Assembly (NCBI RefSeq): GCF_000526215.1
Contig: NZ_JAFQ01000004.1
Coordinates: forward strand, 5,456,001-5,520,000
DNA length: 64,000 nucleotides
Origin: Nocardia sp. BMG51109
GTDB taxonomy: Bacteria > Actinomycetota > Actinomycetes > Mycobacteriales > Mycobacteriaceae
Direction of reading: 5' to 3'
The notes below the pieces were generated by a model. That model had not been told where the DNA came from, made no database searches, and saw only the letters and a list, made by a program, of their open reading frames with translations. The position numbers and the translations under genes are program-made. The first letter of the stretch is position 1. Every line of letters starts with the position of its first letter. Shown piece by piece: positions 7,614-16,331 of the stretch.

Positions 7614-8264
7614 CTACGTTGCCGCTTCCGATGGATCGGCCGGGGGTAATGCTTCCTGGCTGTCGGCCGCGGTCCGCGCCGGGACCGGCTGTTCTTCGGC
7701 GCGCTGGAGGTATGCCTGCTCGGCGTCGAGGCCGAGATCGGTGCGCATCAACGCACGCATCGTCCGATAGTTCGCTTGGCCTGTGGCCCACAGCCGGTCG
7801 AACTCGCTGCTTCGCTGTCCATCGGACAAGAGCCGGCGGGTCATCTGCGAGCGCGGGATCATGACGTCGCGAGTCCGATACCGAATGGGTTCGGGCGCAA
7901 CGAGAACCACCATCCCCAAGGCTCGGCTCGCCTCGTCCTGGACATCCCGCAGCCGCTGTTCGTCCGACTGCGTCACGGTGCGTTCGTTCGCGTGGCCCCT
8001 CACCATCGGGTAGAGAACGTGGTCCCAATGCTCGATCGTCCCGAGCAGCTTGGCATACGATTCCTGGCGAGCGGCGAATAGCCGGTCGGTCTCGTGCCGT
8101 TCGTGATCGCGCCGCGAGCGCAGATCCTCGCGCCACGCCGCAATCAATTGAGCCGCAATGACTCCGGCGAAACCGACTGCTGCTACTCCCAACGGCACCC
8201 ACACCGATACCCCAGCCGTCACGCTGGCGAGCCTACGACGTATCGCTCGATGGTGCGACTCCAT
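7614..8264 (-). CDS. Single-TM membrane protein of unknown function
   Basis: The 216-residue product has a basic N-terminus (MESHHRAIRRRL), one transmembrane segment at about 18-44 (VWVPLGVAAVGFAGVIAAQLI), then a long charged helical cytoplasmic region (AAWREDLRSRRDHERHETDRLFAARQ) and a Pro/Ala/Glu tail. This resembles small actinobacterial proteins with one membrane anchor and a coiled-coil body, for which no function is known. ATG 8264 is used, with GGAG three bases before it. The 193 bases between this start and the PanE-like gene hold the ArsR-type operator. Confidence 0.6.
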   Translation of the reverse strand: MESHHRAIRRRLASVTAGVSVWVPLGVAAVGFAGVIAAQLIAAWREDLRSRRDHERHETDRLFAARQESYAKLLGTIEHWDHVLYPMVRGHANERTVTQSDEQRLRDVQDEASRALGMVVLVAPEPIRYRTRDVMIPRSQMTRRLLSDGQRSSEFDRLWATGQANYRTMRALMRTDLGLDAEQAYLQRAEEQPVPARTAADSQEALPPADPSEAAT

Positions 8265-8431
8265 GCGCTCCGCACACCTACATGACGCACCGGATACGTG
8301 CCCACCGTGCCCGATGGATCGACGGACTTTCCCGATGCCCTGCCGACCGCGCTGCTCGCGGCCGGGCGTGAAACACGCCGACGAGGATTTGCGCTCGTGA
8401 CACGTAGCCGTAGCACCCGAACCCGTCTATG

Positions 8432-8463
8432 ATCCATACATCCGAACATTTCGATATATGGAT
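8432..8463. promoter_or_regulatory. Nested palindrome, probable ArsR operator
   Basis: Outer arms ATCCATA (8432-8438) and TATGGAT (8457-8463) share nearly the same centre as an inner CGAA-CAT-TTCG (8443-8453). Together they form a 32-base imperfect palindrome (12 of 16 positions per half). It sits just upstream of the PanE-like/ArsR operon at 8473, and the CGAA/TTCG core recurs in the operator of the second ArsR gene at 10.4 kb. I infer autoregulation by the ArsR protein encoded at 9438. Confidence 0.5.
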
Positions 8464-8472
8464 GGTGGGGAT

Positions 8473-9435
8473 ATGGACGTACTGATTGTGGGCGCGGGTG
8501 CGCTCGGCCAGGTCTACGGAGCCGAATTGGCGCGCGGCGCAGCGACTGTCAGTTATCTGGTCAAGCCCGGCCGCGCGGACGGCGTCCGGGACGGGGCGAG
8601 GGTGGCGCGGCTGCGTCGCCTGCGCGAGCCGGCCGCGATGTCGCTGACACCGGCGCGCGTGTACACCGATCCGGGCGCCGTCGCCGACACCGACTGGCAC
8701 AGCGTCTGGTTGTTCGTCGACTCGACAGCGTTGCAGGGCGCCTGGCTGCGGCCGCTGCGCCGGGCCGTCGGCGGCAGCACCGTCGTGTCACTCGACCAGA
8801 GCCTCGGCGACCGGCCCGCACTCACGGCGGTATGGCCCGCCGAGCAACTGGTCTCGCTGACCGTCCCGGACCTGGCGTGGGCCGCACCACTGGGAGCCCC
8901 GGACCCCGATCACACCGCCTACTACCGCCCGCCGGGCGGTGCCGCGGTACTGGCCGGTTCACCGGAACGAGTCGCACCCGTGCGGGCTCTACTGCGGAAT
9001 GCGGGGGTTGCGGCGCGAACCGGTCGCGTCGGCAACGGCGTTGCCTATGCCGCACGCACCGTCCCGTACGTGGCGTCGCTGGAGGTCGCCGATTGGTCAC
9101 TCGCCGCGCTACGCGCCGACACCACGCCGGCATCGCGGGCGGCAGTCGAGGCCGCCACGGTGGTGGCCGCCGAACACGGACTGCGCGCCCCGTACCGCCG
9201 GGTGCTCGATCGGCAGATGCGAGTGATGCTGCGGATGCTGCCCGCGCTGGCCCCGTTCGATACGGAAAGCTTCCTGCGGGCGCACTTCACCAAGGTCGGC
9301 CCCCAGACACGGGCGATGCTGCGCGACTGGGCCGATCTCGGCGAGCAACGCGGGCTGGCGGTGACACACCTGCGCAGCCTCGAAGCGTCGATGCCACCCC
9401 TTCCCGCGGGCCGCGAACGACCCGGAACACTGTGA
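8473..9435 (+). CDS. Ketopantoate reductase-like (PanE/ApbA) oxidoreductase
   Basis: The N-terminus MDVLIVGAGALGQVYGAELAR is the Rossmann GxGxxG of the ApbA/PanE family. Later VSLTVPDLAW and a C-terminal helical part (RVGNGVAYAARTVPYVASLEVADW) align with the ketopantoate-reductase C-domain, though sequence there is divergent. Pantothenate synthesis is not implied by context: the gene is followed two bases later by an ArsR regulator. I therefore expect a specialised NADP-dependent reductase of an unknown 2-oxo acid or related compound. ATG 8473 is preferred over 8458 because the operator palindrome covers 8458. Confidence 0.65.
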   Translation: MDVLIVGAGALGQVYGAELARGAATVSYLVKPGRADGVRDGARVARLRRLREPAAMSLTPARVYTDPGAVADTDWHSVWLFVDSTALQGAWLRPLRRAVGGSTVVSLDQSLGDRPALTAVWPAEQLVSLTVPDLAWAAPLGAPDPDHTAYYRPPGGAAVLAGSPERVAPVRALLRNAGVAARTGRVGNGVAYAARTVPYVASLEVADWSLAALRADTTPASRAAVEAATVVAAEHGLRAPYRRVLDRQMRVMLRMLPALAPFDTESFLRAHFTKVGPQTRAMLRDWADLGEQRGLAVTHLRSLEASMPPLPAGRERPGTL

Positions 9436-9437
9436 GC

Positions 9438-9764
9438 ATGACCAGGCACGACATCTCCGCACTGTTTCGGGCGGCCCGACCCTTGCTGATCGCGCTCGGC
9501 GACGAACGCCGCCAGGAAATCGTGCAACGGCTGATCGAGGCGGGCGGCGTGCTCAGTGTCGGCGAGATCGCCGACGCCATCGAGCTCTCCCAGCCCGCGG
9601 TATCACACCACCTCAAGATCCTGCGCGACGCCGGAGTCCTCGGCGTCCAGCGCGTGGGCACCACCCGCCGATACAGCCTCGAAGTCGATTCCGGCACCCT
9701 CGAACCCCTGACCGACATGGTGCACGGCATCACCGAATGCCTGACAGAACAAGCCGAATCCTGA
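9438..9764 (+). CDS. ArsR-family transcriptional regulator
   Basis: This 108-residue winged helix has the ArsR pattern: FRAARPLLIALGDERRQEIVQRLIEAG, LSVGEIADAIELSQPAVSHHLKILRDAGVL with the recognition helix, and a wing (VQRVGTTRRYSLE). No CxC-type metal motif is visible, so it probably senses something other than arsenic or zinc. It starts two bases after the stop of the PanE-like gene and is certainly co-transcribed with it. The palindrome at 8432-8463 is its likely target. Confidence 0.8.
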   Translation: MTRHDISALFRAARPLLIALGDERRQEIVQRLIEAGGVLSVGEIADAIELSQPAVSHHLKILRDAGVLGVQRVGTTRRYSLEVDSGTLEPLTDMVHGITECLTEQAES

Positions 9765-10022
9765 CAGGCCCTCCTCCGCACTGTGCTCCGCTGCGTCGGC
9801 AACCAGCCTGAAGCCCGTGGGACGATCGGTACTTCCACAATGCGGCAAAGTAGTGCACGTCGAGATGTCATGTACCCGGGGCATGTCAGCGGCCGGGATG
9901 CAGTCCGGTGCCGGTCCGGGTTCGTATACGCCCGTCGCGCTGCGTGGTGGTGCGCGGATCATGTTCCGGCACAGTGGCACTGGTCATGCCGTCAGATATA
10001 CCCATGGTCGCGCGCACCGAAG

Positions 10023-10352
10023 TCAAGGCCGGGCGAACTCGCCGATCACATTGTCGACCACCGCGGACAGAATCCCCGGAAAACGCCCCTCCACCTCGTT
10101 CAGGCGCAACTCGTGCCGGCGGAAACTGCCGTCGGGCGTCACACGCAGCAGGCCGGCTTCCCGTAACACCTTCAGATGGTGCGACAGCGTCGACATGCTC
10201 ACCGGCACATCGAATCCACCGCATACCACACCGCCGGCCGCCGCCAGTTGCCCGACGATCTGTAGCCGGATCGGATCGGCCAGCGCGTCGAGCACGCCGG
10301 CCAGTTCGATCGAGTCGGCATTCGGATGGTTCAGTGCCCGCACACCACCCAT
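10023..10352 (-). CDS. ArsR-family transcriptional regulator
   Basis: The frame from ATG 10352 encodes 109 residues: a dimerisation helix (SIELAGVLDALADPIRLQIVGQLA), then DVPVSMSTLSHHLKVLREAGLL as the HTH and a wing (RVTPDGSFRRHELRLNEVE). One Cys (GGVVCGG) is present but there is no metal-binding pair. It is divergent from the nitroreductase at 10448. The intergenic region carries a perfect palindrome (10402-10425) plus a second TTCGA pair near 10361-10388, so this protein probably represses both itself and the nitroreductase. Confidence 0.8.
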   Translation of the reverse strand: MGGVRALNHPNADSIELAGVLDALADPIRLQIVGQLAAAGGVVCGGFDVPVSMSTLSHHLKVLREAGLLRVTPDGSFRRHELRLNEVEGRFPGILSAVVDNVIGEFARP

Positions 10353-10401
10353 GCTACTTGATTTCGAGACTTTGACACATATCGAATTTGATGCCACTCT
10401 T

Positions 10402-10425
10402 AGATTTCGACAACCATCGAAATCT
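10402..10425. promoter_or_regulatory. Perfect palindrome, probable ArsR operator
   Basis: AGATTTCGA (10402-10410) and TCGAAATCT (10417-10425) are perfect 9-base arms around CAACCA. A related pair, ATTTCGA (10361-10367) and TCGAATT (10382-10388), lies closer to the divergent ArsR gene. The perfect site is 22 bases before the nitroreductase start, next to its GGAGGAGG site, a position that would block transcription. Confidence 0.6.
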
Positions 10426-10447
10426 TGTCCCGGAGGAGGTGTCGACG

Positions 10448-11122
10448 ATGATCGAGTCACTGGGCCTGTCGGCGACCGAAGTGCTGTCCACGACCCGCAG
10501 TGTGCGCCGCCGGATGGATCTCACCCGGCCCGTACCGCCCGAGGTCGTCGAGGCATGTCTCGACCTGGCCACGCAGGCTCCGACCGGTCGCAACCGGCAA
10601 CACTGGGAGTTCGTCGTGGTCACCGATCCCGGACTGCGCAAGGCGCTGGCCGCCTACTGTCTCAACGGAATGACCCGGCCGACGCAGCCGGTGTACTTCG
10701 ACGACTCGGACCGCTGGGATCCGGTCGCCAGATCGAAACTCCTCGACGGAGCCCAGGATTTTTTCGCCCGGCTGCACGAGGTGCCGGTGATGGTGCTCCC
10801 GTGTGTGCGCATGGTGCGTACCCCGAATCCCTCGGTCGTGCAGCAGGCCGGCGTGTGGGGCTCGATCCTGCCCGCCGCGTGGAGTTTCGCGCTCGCGGCC
10901 CGCGAACACGGCCTCGGCACGGTGTGGCTTCCCGGTCACTTGCACCACGAACGTGAGGTAGCCGAGCTGCTCGGCATCGACTACGACAATGTCATGCAGA
11001 CGGTCCTGCTCCCTGTCGCCTACACCCGCGGCACGACCTTCCACCGGGGTCCCCGAGTCCCTGCCGGGACAGTCACGCATTGGAACCGGTGGGGCAATCA
11101 CACCACCGCCCACCCCGATTGA
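10448..11122 (+). CDS. Nitroreductase-family flavoprotein
   Basis: The 224-residue protein has the FMN-dependent nitroreductase signature. An N-terminal STTRSVRRRMDLTRPVP segment carries the R-S-x-R flavin contact, followed by LDLATQAPTGRNRQHWEFVVV (the AP-s-N-QpW-f motif), and near the C-terminus LAAREHGLGTVW and LGIDYDNVMQTVLLPVAY. It should be a cytoplasmic NAD(P)H-dependent reductase of quinones, nitro compounds or enones. A strong GGAGGAGG precedes ATG 10448. Regulation by the divergent ArsR protein is expected. Confidence 0.8.
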   Translation: MIESLGLSATEVLSTTRSVRRRMDLTRPVPPEVVEACLDLATQAPTGRNRQHWEFVVVTDPGLRKALAAYCLNGMTRPTQPVYFDDSDRWDPVARSKLLDGAQDFFARLHEVPVMVLPCVRMVRTPNPSVVQQAGVWGSILPAAWSFALAAREHGLGTVWLPGHLHHEREVAELLGIDYDNVMQTVLLPVAYTRGTTFHRGPRVPAGTVTHWNRWGNHTTAHPD

Positions 11123-11439
11123 AGTCGGAACCGCAAGACGACCCGGCGGATCTTGCCGACGCTCGTGATCGAGACCGAAGCCCTTGCGGGCGCGTCGGAT
11201 TCGGCGTCGCGGAGACCGCGTAACGGTTGTCGGCCGACCTGGATACCCTCGGCCCGCACACGAGGGTCGAGGGCACGGTGTGCTCGCCGTTCCCGCCGAC
11301 CCGCGCCCGCCGCGGCGCTACGGTGCGCCGCCGTGGCATGTGGCCGGGTGAGACGTCTCTACGACACCTGATGGCAGCCGTATCCGGCGGCCCGGCGAGC
11401 GGGTGCGCTGCTCGGCCGCGTCCGGCTGAGTTCCGGCGC
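11123..11439. other. Intergenic, no convincing gene
   Basis: This stretch separates the nitroreductase from the convergent AurF-like gene. It is GC-rich and open frames in it are Arg/Pro/Ser-rich without a ribosome binding site or a recognisable domain. I see no clear terminator stem with a T-run. Confidence 0.4.
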
Positions 11440-12438
11440 TCAGGCCGCGGCGAGTCCTGCTCGGTCGGGCTCGCCCCTGTAGCGGGCCTTCGGGCCGTCG
11501 ATGCGCAGCAGCTTCCACACCGACCGGGTGACGGGGTTCATCAGGCCGAGTTTGTCTGCGAGGGAGCGCATCTCGCCGAAGTAGCCGGACAGGATGGCGC
11601 GGGACTGCGGGCCGCGCCAGAACGCCTCGGCGAAGACCTCCGGCGGGATGTCGAAGCGGCGGGCGAACGAGCGCGGCGGCGTCATGATCTCGCCGGCCAG
11701 CCAGCGCATCACCAGCGGGAACGCCAGCCCGCACACCGCCGTCGACACCGGGCTCATCCGCTCGACGTGCGCCTCGAGGAATTCGTGGGCGAAGGAGATG
11801 TGCCGCGCCTCCTCGGCGATGTGGATCTGCATGGCGCGCAGCACCGCCGGCGGCAGGTTCGCGCCGTCGCGGATCAGCGCCTTCTGGAAATGGTCGATGG
11901 GTTCCTCGCCGCCGAGGATCCCGATGAACAGGACCACGTGCGCATATCCGCCCGCGACGCCGATCAGGGGAGACAGCTTCCGGAACAGCGGCCGCATGCC
12001 GGGCACGTCGTCGCCGATGCGGTTCACCAGCTCCTGGAACATCTGGATGTGGTTGCACTCCTCGGTCATCTCGTGCAGGCAGTAGCGGAACTCCGGAGAT
12101 CCGTTGGGCAGCTTCATGATGTACTGCATCAGCCCGCGGATCAGCACGCTCTCGAAGGCCGCGCCGACCTTGATCGCGTTGGCCAGCCGCCACCGGCCGA
12201 TCTCGATCTGCCGCTCCCGCGGCAACTCCCGGTACCAGCGCGTCGCGCCGAGGGGATCGGACACGGGGGAGAGCACCCAGCGCGGATCGTCCGGGTCGAG
12301 CCGCATCTCCGGTGCGTCCCAGTCGATGTCGAGGTAGGGGTCGAAGCGCCGATGTACCGAACCCTCCGACAACGTCTGCAGCGTCTCCCGGTACGCCTCG
12401 CCGAACGGTCCGGTGGGCGGTGCAGTGGACAGCGTCAT
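11440..12438 (-). CDS. AurF-like diiron oxygenase
   Basis: The 332-residue helical protein carries two EExxH-type diiron motifs, TEECNH (E127/H130) and AEEARH (E210/H213), with further carboxylate and histidine ligands nearby (AFES around E96, HEFLEAH). This is the signature of p-aminobenzoate N-oxygenase AurF and related non-heme diiron oxygenases, which oxidise arylamines or fatty chains. The substrate here is unknown. GGAGG precedes ATG 12438. It is divergent from the acyl-CoA carboxylase, and a 29-base palindrome lies between them, so the pair may be co-regulated and concern acyl substrates. Confidence 0.75.
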   Translation of the reverse strand: MTLSTAPPTGPFGEAYRETLQTLSEGSVHRRFDPYLDIDWDAPEMRLDPDDPRWVLSPVSDPLGATRWYRELPRERQIEIGRWRLANAIKVGAAFESVLIRGLMQYIMKLPNGSPEFRYCLHEMTEECNHIQMFQELVNRIGDDVPGMRPLFRKLSPLIGVAGGYAHVVLFIGILGGEEPIDHFQKALIRDGANLPPAVLRAMQIHIAEEARHISFAHEFLEAHVERMSPVSTAVCGLAFPLVMRWLAGEIMTPPRSFARRFDIPPEVFAEAFWRGPQSRAILSGYFGEMRSLADKLGLMNPVTRSVWKLLRIDGPKARYRGEPDRAGLAAA

Positions 12439-12472
12439 CGATGCCTCCTCAGTGATGGCCGTACCCGGACGA

Positions 12473-12501
12473 ATTTACCGGTACTCTTAGTATCAGTAAA
12501 T
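12473..12501. promoter_or_regulatory. 29-base imperfect palindrome between AurF-like and carboxylase genes
   Basis: ATTTACCGGTACT (12473-12485) and AGTATCAGTAAAT (12489-12501) pair at 11 of 13 positions around CTT. This size and symmetry are typical of TetR- or GntR-class operators. It lies 34 bases upstream of the AurF-like start and 44 bases before the carboxylase start, so one bound protein could control both promoters. No regulator gene adjoins it. Confidence 0.5.
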
Positions 12502-12544
12502 ACCCGTACGGTCACGGTGCGCCCGAGCAGACGGGGAGCGCCTG

Positions 12545-15500
12545 GTGAGTGGTCGTCAAGGCGCGGCGCCGGTGTGCGATCGTGGCGCTATGCATCTGGT
12601 AGTGGCCAATCGGGGAGAGATCGCGGTCCGGATCCTGCGGACCGCGCGCGACCAGGGGTTCCCCACTCTGGTGCTGCACACCGCCGACGAGGCCGATGCG
12701 CTGCCGGTGCGGCTCGCCGACGACGCCGTGCCGCTGCCGGGGGACGGGGCCGCGGCCTATCTCGATCCCGGCGCGGTCGTGGCGGCGGCGCGCAAGGCGG
12801 GGGCCGGCGCGCTGGTGCATCCCGGATACGGATTCCTCAGCGAGAGCGCGGATTTCGCCGCCGCCTGCGCGGCCGCGGGCCTCGTGTTCGCCGGTCCGGA
12901 TCCGGAGGTGCTGCGGATCTTCGGCGACAAGGTCGCCGCCCGCGAGGCGGCGCGGCGGGTGGACGTTCCGGTCCTGGCCGCCACGGCGGCCGGCGCCGGC
13001 CCCGCGGAGGTCGGCGCCCTGCTGCGGCAGTACCCGGGCGGTGTCGTGATCAAGGCCGCCGCGGGCGGTGGCGGCCGGGGCATGCGGGTGGTCTGCGCGG
13101 CGGACGGCGTCGAGGAGGCGCACCGGCTGTGCCGCGCCGAGGCGGCGGCCGCCTTCGGTGACGACACGGTGTACGCGGAGGCGCTGGTGTCGCCGGCGCG
13201 GCATATCGAGGTGCAGGTGATCGCGGACGGTGCGCGCGCGGTCGCGCTGGGAGACCGCGACTGTAGCGTCCAGCGCCGCCGGCAGAAGCTGGTGGAGATC
13301 GCCCCGGCGCCGGATCTGGATGCGGCACTGCGGGATCGGCTGCACCGGGACGCGGTGCGGCTCGCCGAATCGGTGCGGTGCCGGGGCGTGATCACGGTGG
13401 AGTACCTCGTCGACGGCGCCGAGGCGTGGTTCCTGGAGGTGAATCCGCGCCTGCAGGTCGAGCACACCGTCACCGAGGAGGTGTTCGGCGTGGATCTGGT
13501 CGCGATCCAGCTGGACCTGGCGCGCGGCCGCGTCCTCGCCGATCTGGAACTGCCCGGCGACCCGCCCCGCGGCTGCGCCGTACAGGCCCGGGTGAATGCG
13601 GAAACCGTTGGCGCGGATGGCGATCCGCTACCCAGCACCGGCGTCGTCACGCAGTTCACCGCGCCGTCCGGCCCGGGCGTGCGGGTCGACACCGCCTGCG
13701 TCGCGGGGCTGCGGCAGGGCGCGCGATTCGATTCGCTGCTGGCGAAGGTGGTCGCCCGCGGCTCGTCGTATCCGGCGGCCGTGCGGCGCTGCGCGGATGC
13801 GTTGGCGGAGACGGCCGTCGCGGGCATCGACACCAATATCGCCGTGCTGCGCGCGGCGCTCGCCGAACTCGACGGTCCGGTGCCGACCTCCTGGTTCGAA
13901 GACAGTATCGGCGAACTACTCACGCGCGCCGCCGATTACGCCCAGCCGCATCCGGCCGGTTCCCCCGCATCGCGCGGCGCGGACACGGTGCCGCTGCCCG
14001 TCGGCGAGCAGGCGGTCCGCGCTCCCATGGGCGGTACCGTGGTCGCCCTGGCCGAACCCGGCGCCGTCTGCGCGGTCGGCGCCGAGGTGGCCGTGCTGGA
14101 GGCGATGAAGATGCAGCATGTGGTGCGCGCCGAGCGCCCGCTGCGGGTGCTGCGCCACGCCGTCGCGCCGGGCGACGTCGTCGATCCGCACGCCGCGCTG
14201 CTGATCTGGGCCGAGGCCGAGCACGACGACACCCCGGACGCGTCCGGTCCGGTGGATCCCGATCTCGTGCGCGCCGACCTGGCGGAGGTGCGGGAGCGCC
14301 ACGAGATCGGCCGGGACGCGGCCCGCCCCGACGCGGTCGCGAAGCGCCACCGGCTCGGCCGGCGCACCGCGCGGGAGAACATCGCCGACCTCGTCGACGA
14401 CGACAGCTTCGTCGAATACGGCGCACTGGCCGTGGCCGCTCAGCGACAGCGGCGCACCCTCGAGGATCTCATCGCCCGAACCCCGGCGGACGGGCTCGTC
14501 GCCGGCGTCGCCACGATCGGCGCCGACCGCTTCGGCGCCGACGCGGCCCGGGCCGTGGTGCTGTCCTACGACTACACGGTGCTGGCCGGCACCCAGGGCA
14601 TGCGCAATCACGACAAGACCGACCGCATGCTGAAACTGGCCGCCGACCAGCGGCTGCCGGTGGTGTTCTTCACCGAGGGCGGCGGCGGGCGGCCGGGCGA
14701 CACCGACCGGTCCGGCATCTCCGCCCTCGACATCACGACCTTCCGGGCGATGGGCGCGCTGTCGGGCCGGGTGCCGCTGATCGGCATCGTGTCCGGGCGC
14801 TGCTTCGCCGGCAACGCCGCGCTGCTGGGCATGTGCGACGTCGTGATCGCCACCCCCGACGCCAATATCGGGATGGGCGGGCCCGCCATGATCGAGGGCG
14901 GCGGGCTCGGGGCGTGCGCACCGGAGGACATCGGCCCGATCGAGGTGCAGCGGCGCAACGGGGTCGTGCACGTCGTCGCCGCGGACGAGGCCGAGGCGGT
15001 GGCCACGGCCCGCCGGTACCTGTCGTATTTCCAAGGGCCGCTGGCCGATTGGGAGTCGCCGGATCCGCGGTCGGCCAGGCACGTGGTGCCGGAGAACCGG
15101 TTGCGCGCCTTCGACATCCGCGCGGCGATCGATGCCGTCGCCGACGTCGGCTCGGTGCTCGAACTGCGCCGCGAGTGGGGCGTGGGCGTGGTCACCGCGC
15201 TGGCCCGGGTGGAGGGCCGCCCGTTCGGGGTGATCGCCAACGACTGCCATCACCTCGGCGGCGCCATCGACGCGCCCGCCGCCGACAAGCTCGGCGCCTT
15301 CCTGCGCCTGTGCCAGGCGCACCGGCTGCCGATCGTCTCGCTGTGCGACACACCGGGTTTCATGGTCGGGCCGGAGGCGGAGAAGGAGGCGACCGTCACC
15401 AGGTTCAGCCGGTTGTTCATCGATTCCGCCGCGCTGACCGTCCCGTTCGGCACGATCATCCTGCGCAAGGGCTACGGCCTCGGGGCGCAGGCGATGGCCG

Positions 15501-15763
15501 CCGGCACCTTCCGCGCTCCCCGCTTCGTCGTCGCCTGGCCCACGGGCGAGATCGGCGGGATGGGCCTGGAGGGCGCGGTCCGGCTGGGATTCGCCAAGGA
15601 GCTGGCCGCGATCGAGGATCCCGACGAGCGCCGCGCCGCCTTCGACGCTCTCGTCCGCGCCGCCTACGACGGCGGCAAGGCGCTCACCGCGGCGACCGTG
15701 AACGAACTGGACGACGTGATCGACCCGGCCGACACCCGGCGGTGGATCCGTCTCCTCCGCTGA
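12545..15763 (+). CDS. Single-chain biotin-dependent acyl-CoA carboxylase (BC-BCCP-CT)
   Basis: One 1072-residue chain holds all activities. The biotin carboxylase (about residues 15-465) has NRGEIAVRI, HPGYGFLSE, KAAAGGGGRGM, and FLEVNPRLQVEHTVTE. The biotinyl domain (about 490-560) carries EAMKM with biotinyl lysine K522, and the carboxyltransferase (about 580-1072) has GGGGRPGD, GRCFAGNAALLG and DTPGFMVGPEAE. Size and order match the single-chain long-chain acyl-CoA carboxylases of mycobacteria. It should make 2-carboxyacyl-CoA from a range of acyl-CoAs. GTG 12545 has GGGGAG six bases upstream; ATG 12590 is an alternative. Confidence 0.9.
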   Translation: MSGRQGAAPVCDRGAMHLVVANRGEIAVRILRTARDQGFPTLVLHTADEADALPVRLADDAVPLPGDGAAAYLDPGAVVAAARKAGAGALVHPGYGFLSESADFAAACAAAGLVFAGPDPEVLRIFGDKVAAREAARRVDVPVLAATAAGAGPAEVGALLRQYPGGVVIKAAAGGGGRGMRVVCAADGVEEAHRLCRAEAAAAFGDDTVYAEALVSPARHIEVQVIADGARAVALGDRDCSVQRRRQKLVEIAPAPDLDAALRDRLHRDAVRLAESVRCRGVITVEYLVDGAEAWFLEVNPRLQVEHTVTEEVFGVDLVAIQLDLARGRVLADLELPGDPPRGCAVQARVNAETVGADGDPLPSTGVVTQFTAPSGPGVRVDTACVAGLRQGARFDSLLAKVVARGSSYPAAVRRCADALAETAVAGIDTNIAVLRAALAELDGPVPTSWFEDSIGELLTRAADYAQPHPAGSPASRGADTVPLPVGEQAVRAPMGGTVVALAEPGAVCAVGAEVAVLEAMKMQHVVRAERPLRVLRHAVAPGDVVDPHAALLIWAEAEHDDTPDASGPVDPDLVRADLAEVRERHEIGRDAARPDAVAKRHRLGRRTARENIADLVDDDSFVEYGALAVAAQRQRRTLEDLIARTPADGLVAGVATIGADRFGADAARAVVLSYDYTVLAGTQGMRNHDKTDRMLKLAADQRLPVVFFTEGGGGRPGDTDRSGISALDITTFRAMGALSGRVPLIGIVSGRCFAGNAALLGMCDVVIATPDANIGMGGPAMIEGGGLGACAPEDIGPIEVQRRNGVVHVVAADEAEAVATARRYLSYFQGPLADWESPDPRSARHVVPENRLRAFDIRAAIDAVADVGSVLELRREWGVGVVTALARVEGRPFGVIANDCHHLGGAIDAPAADKLGAFLRLCQAHRLPIVSLCDTPGFMVGPEAEKEATVTRFSRLFIDSAALTVPFGTIILRKGYGLGAQAMAAGTFRAPRFVVAWPTGEIGGMGLEGAVRLGFAKELAAIEDPDERRAAFDALVRAAYDGGKALTAATVNELDDVIDPADTRRWIRLLR

Positions 15764-16331
15764 GTGCACCGTCCGCCGAGTGCGCTGAGGGGGGAGTGTG
15801 GCCGCGATCCAGTCTCGAGCATGCGCCCAGTATGGGAATCCCCTAACGGTACGGTCGGTCGCCGGCTCGCCCGGCATCGCCGCCGACCAGCACTGTTACC
15901 CCGGGTTACACACATCACCCCCTAATTCGTTCGATCGGCCTGTCGCGACGCGGCTATGGGGGATATGTTTGCTTGGCGGTTGCGCACGGCGGCGCAACCG
16001 GCTCGACGCGGGCCGTCCCTTCGGCTCGTACTCGTCTCTCACGTGTGGAGAGGCGATCTCGGATAGTCGGCGTCGCCGACGGCGTGTGCCCCAGGGTGTG
16101 CGCCTCGGCGGCGTCGGCGCGGGGGCTCTGGAATCTGGTGCGGCACGGAACCGGGCAGGGCGCGGAGGTGTCCCGGCGGATCGCGTACCACTCGGTCTTC
16201 GTTCGGGTGGCGGCGGCGGGCCGGTGCGGTTAAGCTCGTGCCCGGGTCTTGAAATGGCCTCTCTACCTGGACGTTTGATAAGTCTCAGGGGGCAGTGTGC
16301 TGGTGTTTCCGCCCGGTGATGGGGGCCTGAA
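15764..16331. other. Long intergenic region before the conservon
   Basis: About 570 bases between the carboxylase and the conservon kinase hold no gene I can support. Short frames here are Arg/Gly-rich and lack ribosome binding sites. The AT-richer stretch around 15900-15975 and the sequence before 16332 are the likely conservon promoter region. Confidence 0.4.

Noticed and set aside
8473..9435. Pantothenate biosynthesis gene panE
   Set aside because: The C-domain is divergent and the operon contains an ArsR regulator rather than pantothenate genes.
9765..10022. Possible short gene between the two ArsR systems
   Set aside because: Frames extend antisense into the ArsR gene and lack starts or domains.
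11123..11439. Small Arg-rich frames on both strands
   Set aside because: No ribosome binding sites and composition typical of noncoding GC-rich DNA.
13378..15877. Long overlapping frames in both directions across the carboxylase gene
   Set aside because: The carboxylase motifs run through the whole frame 12545-15763; the others are low-complexity shadows.
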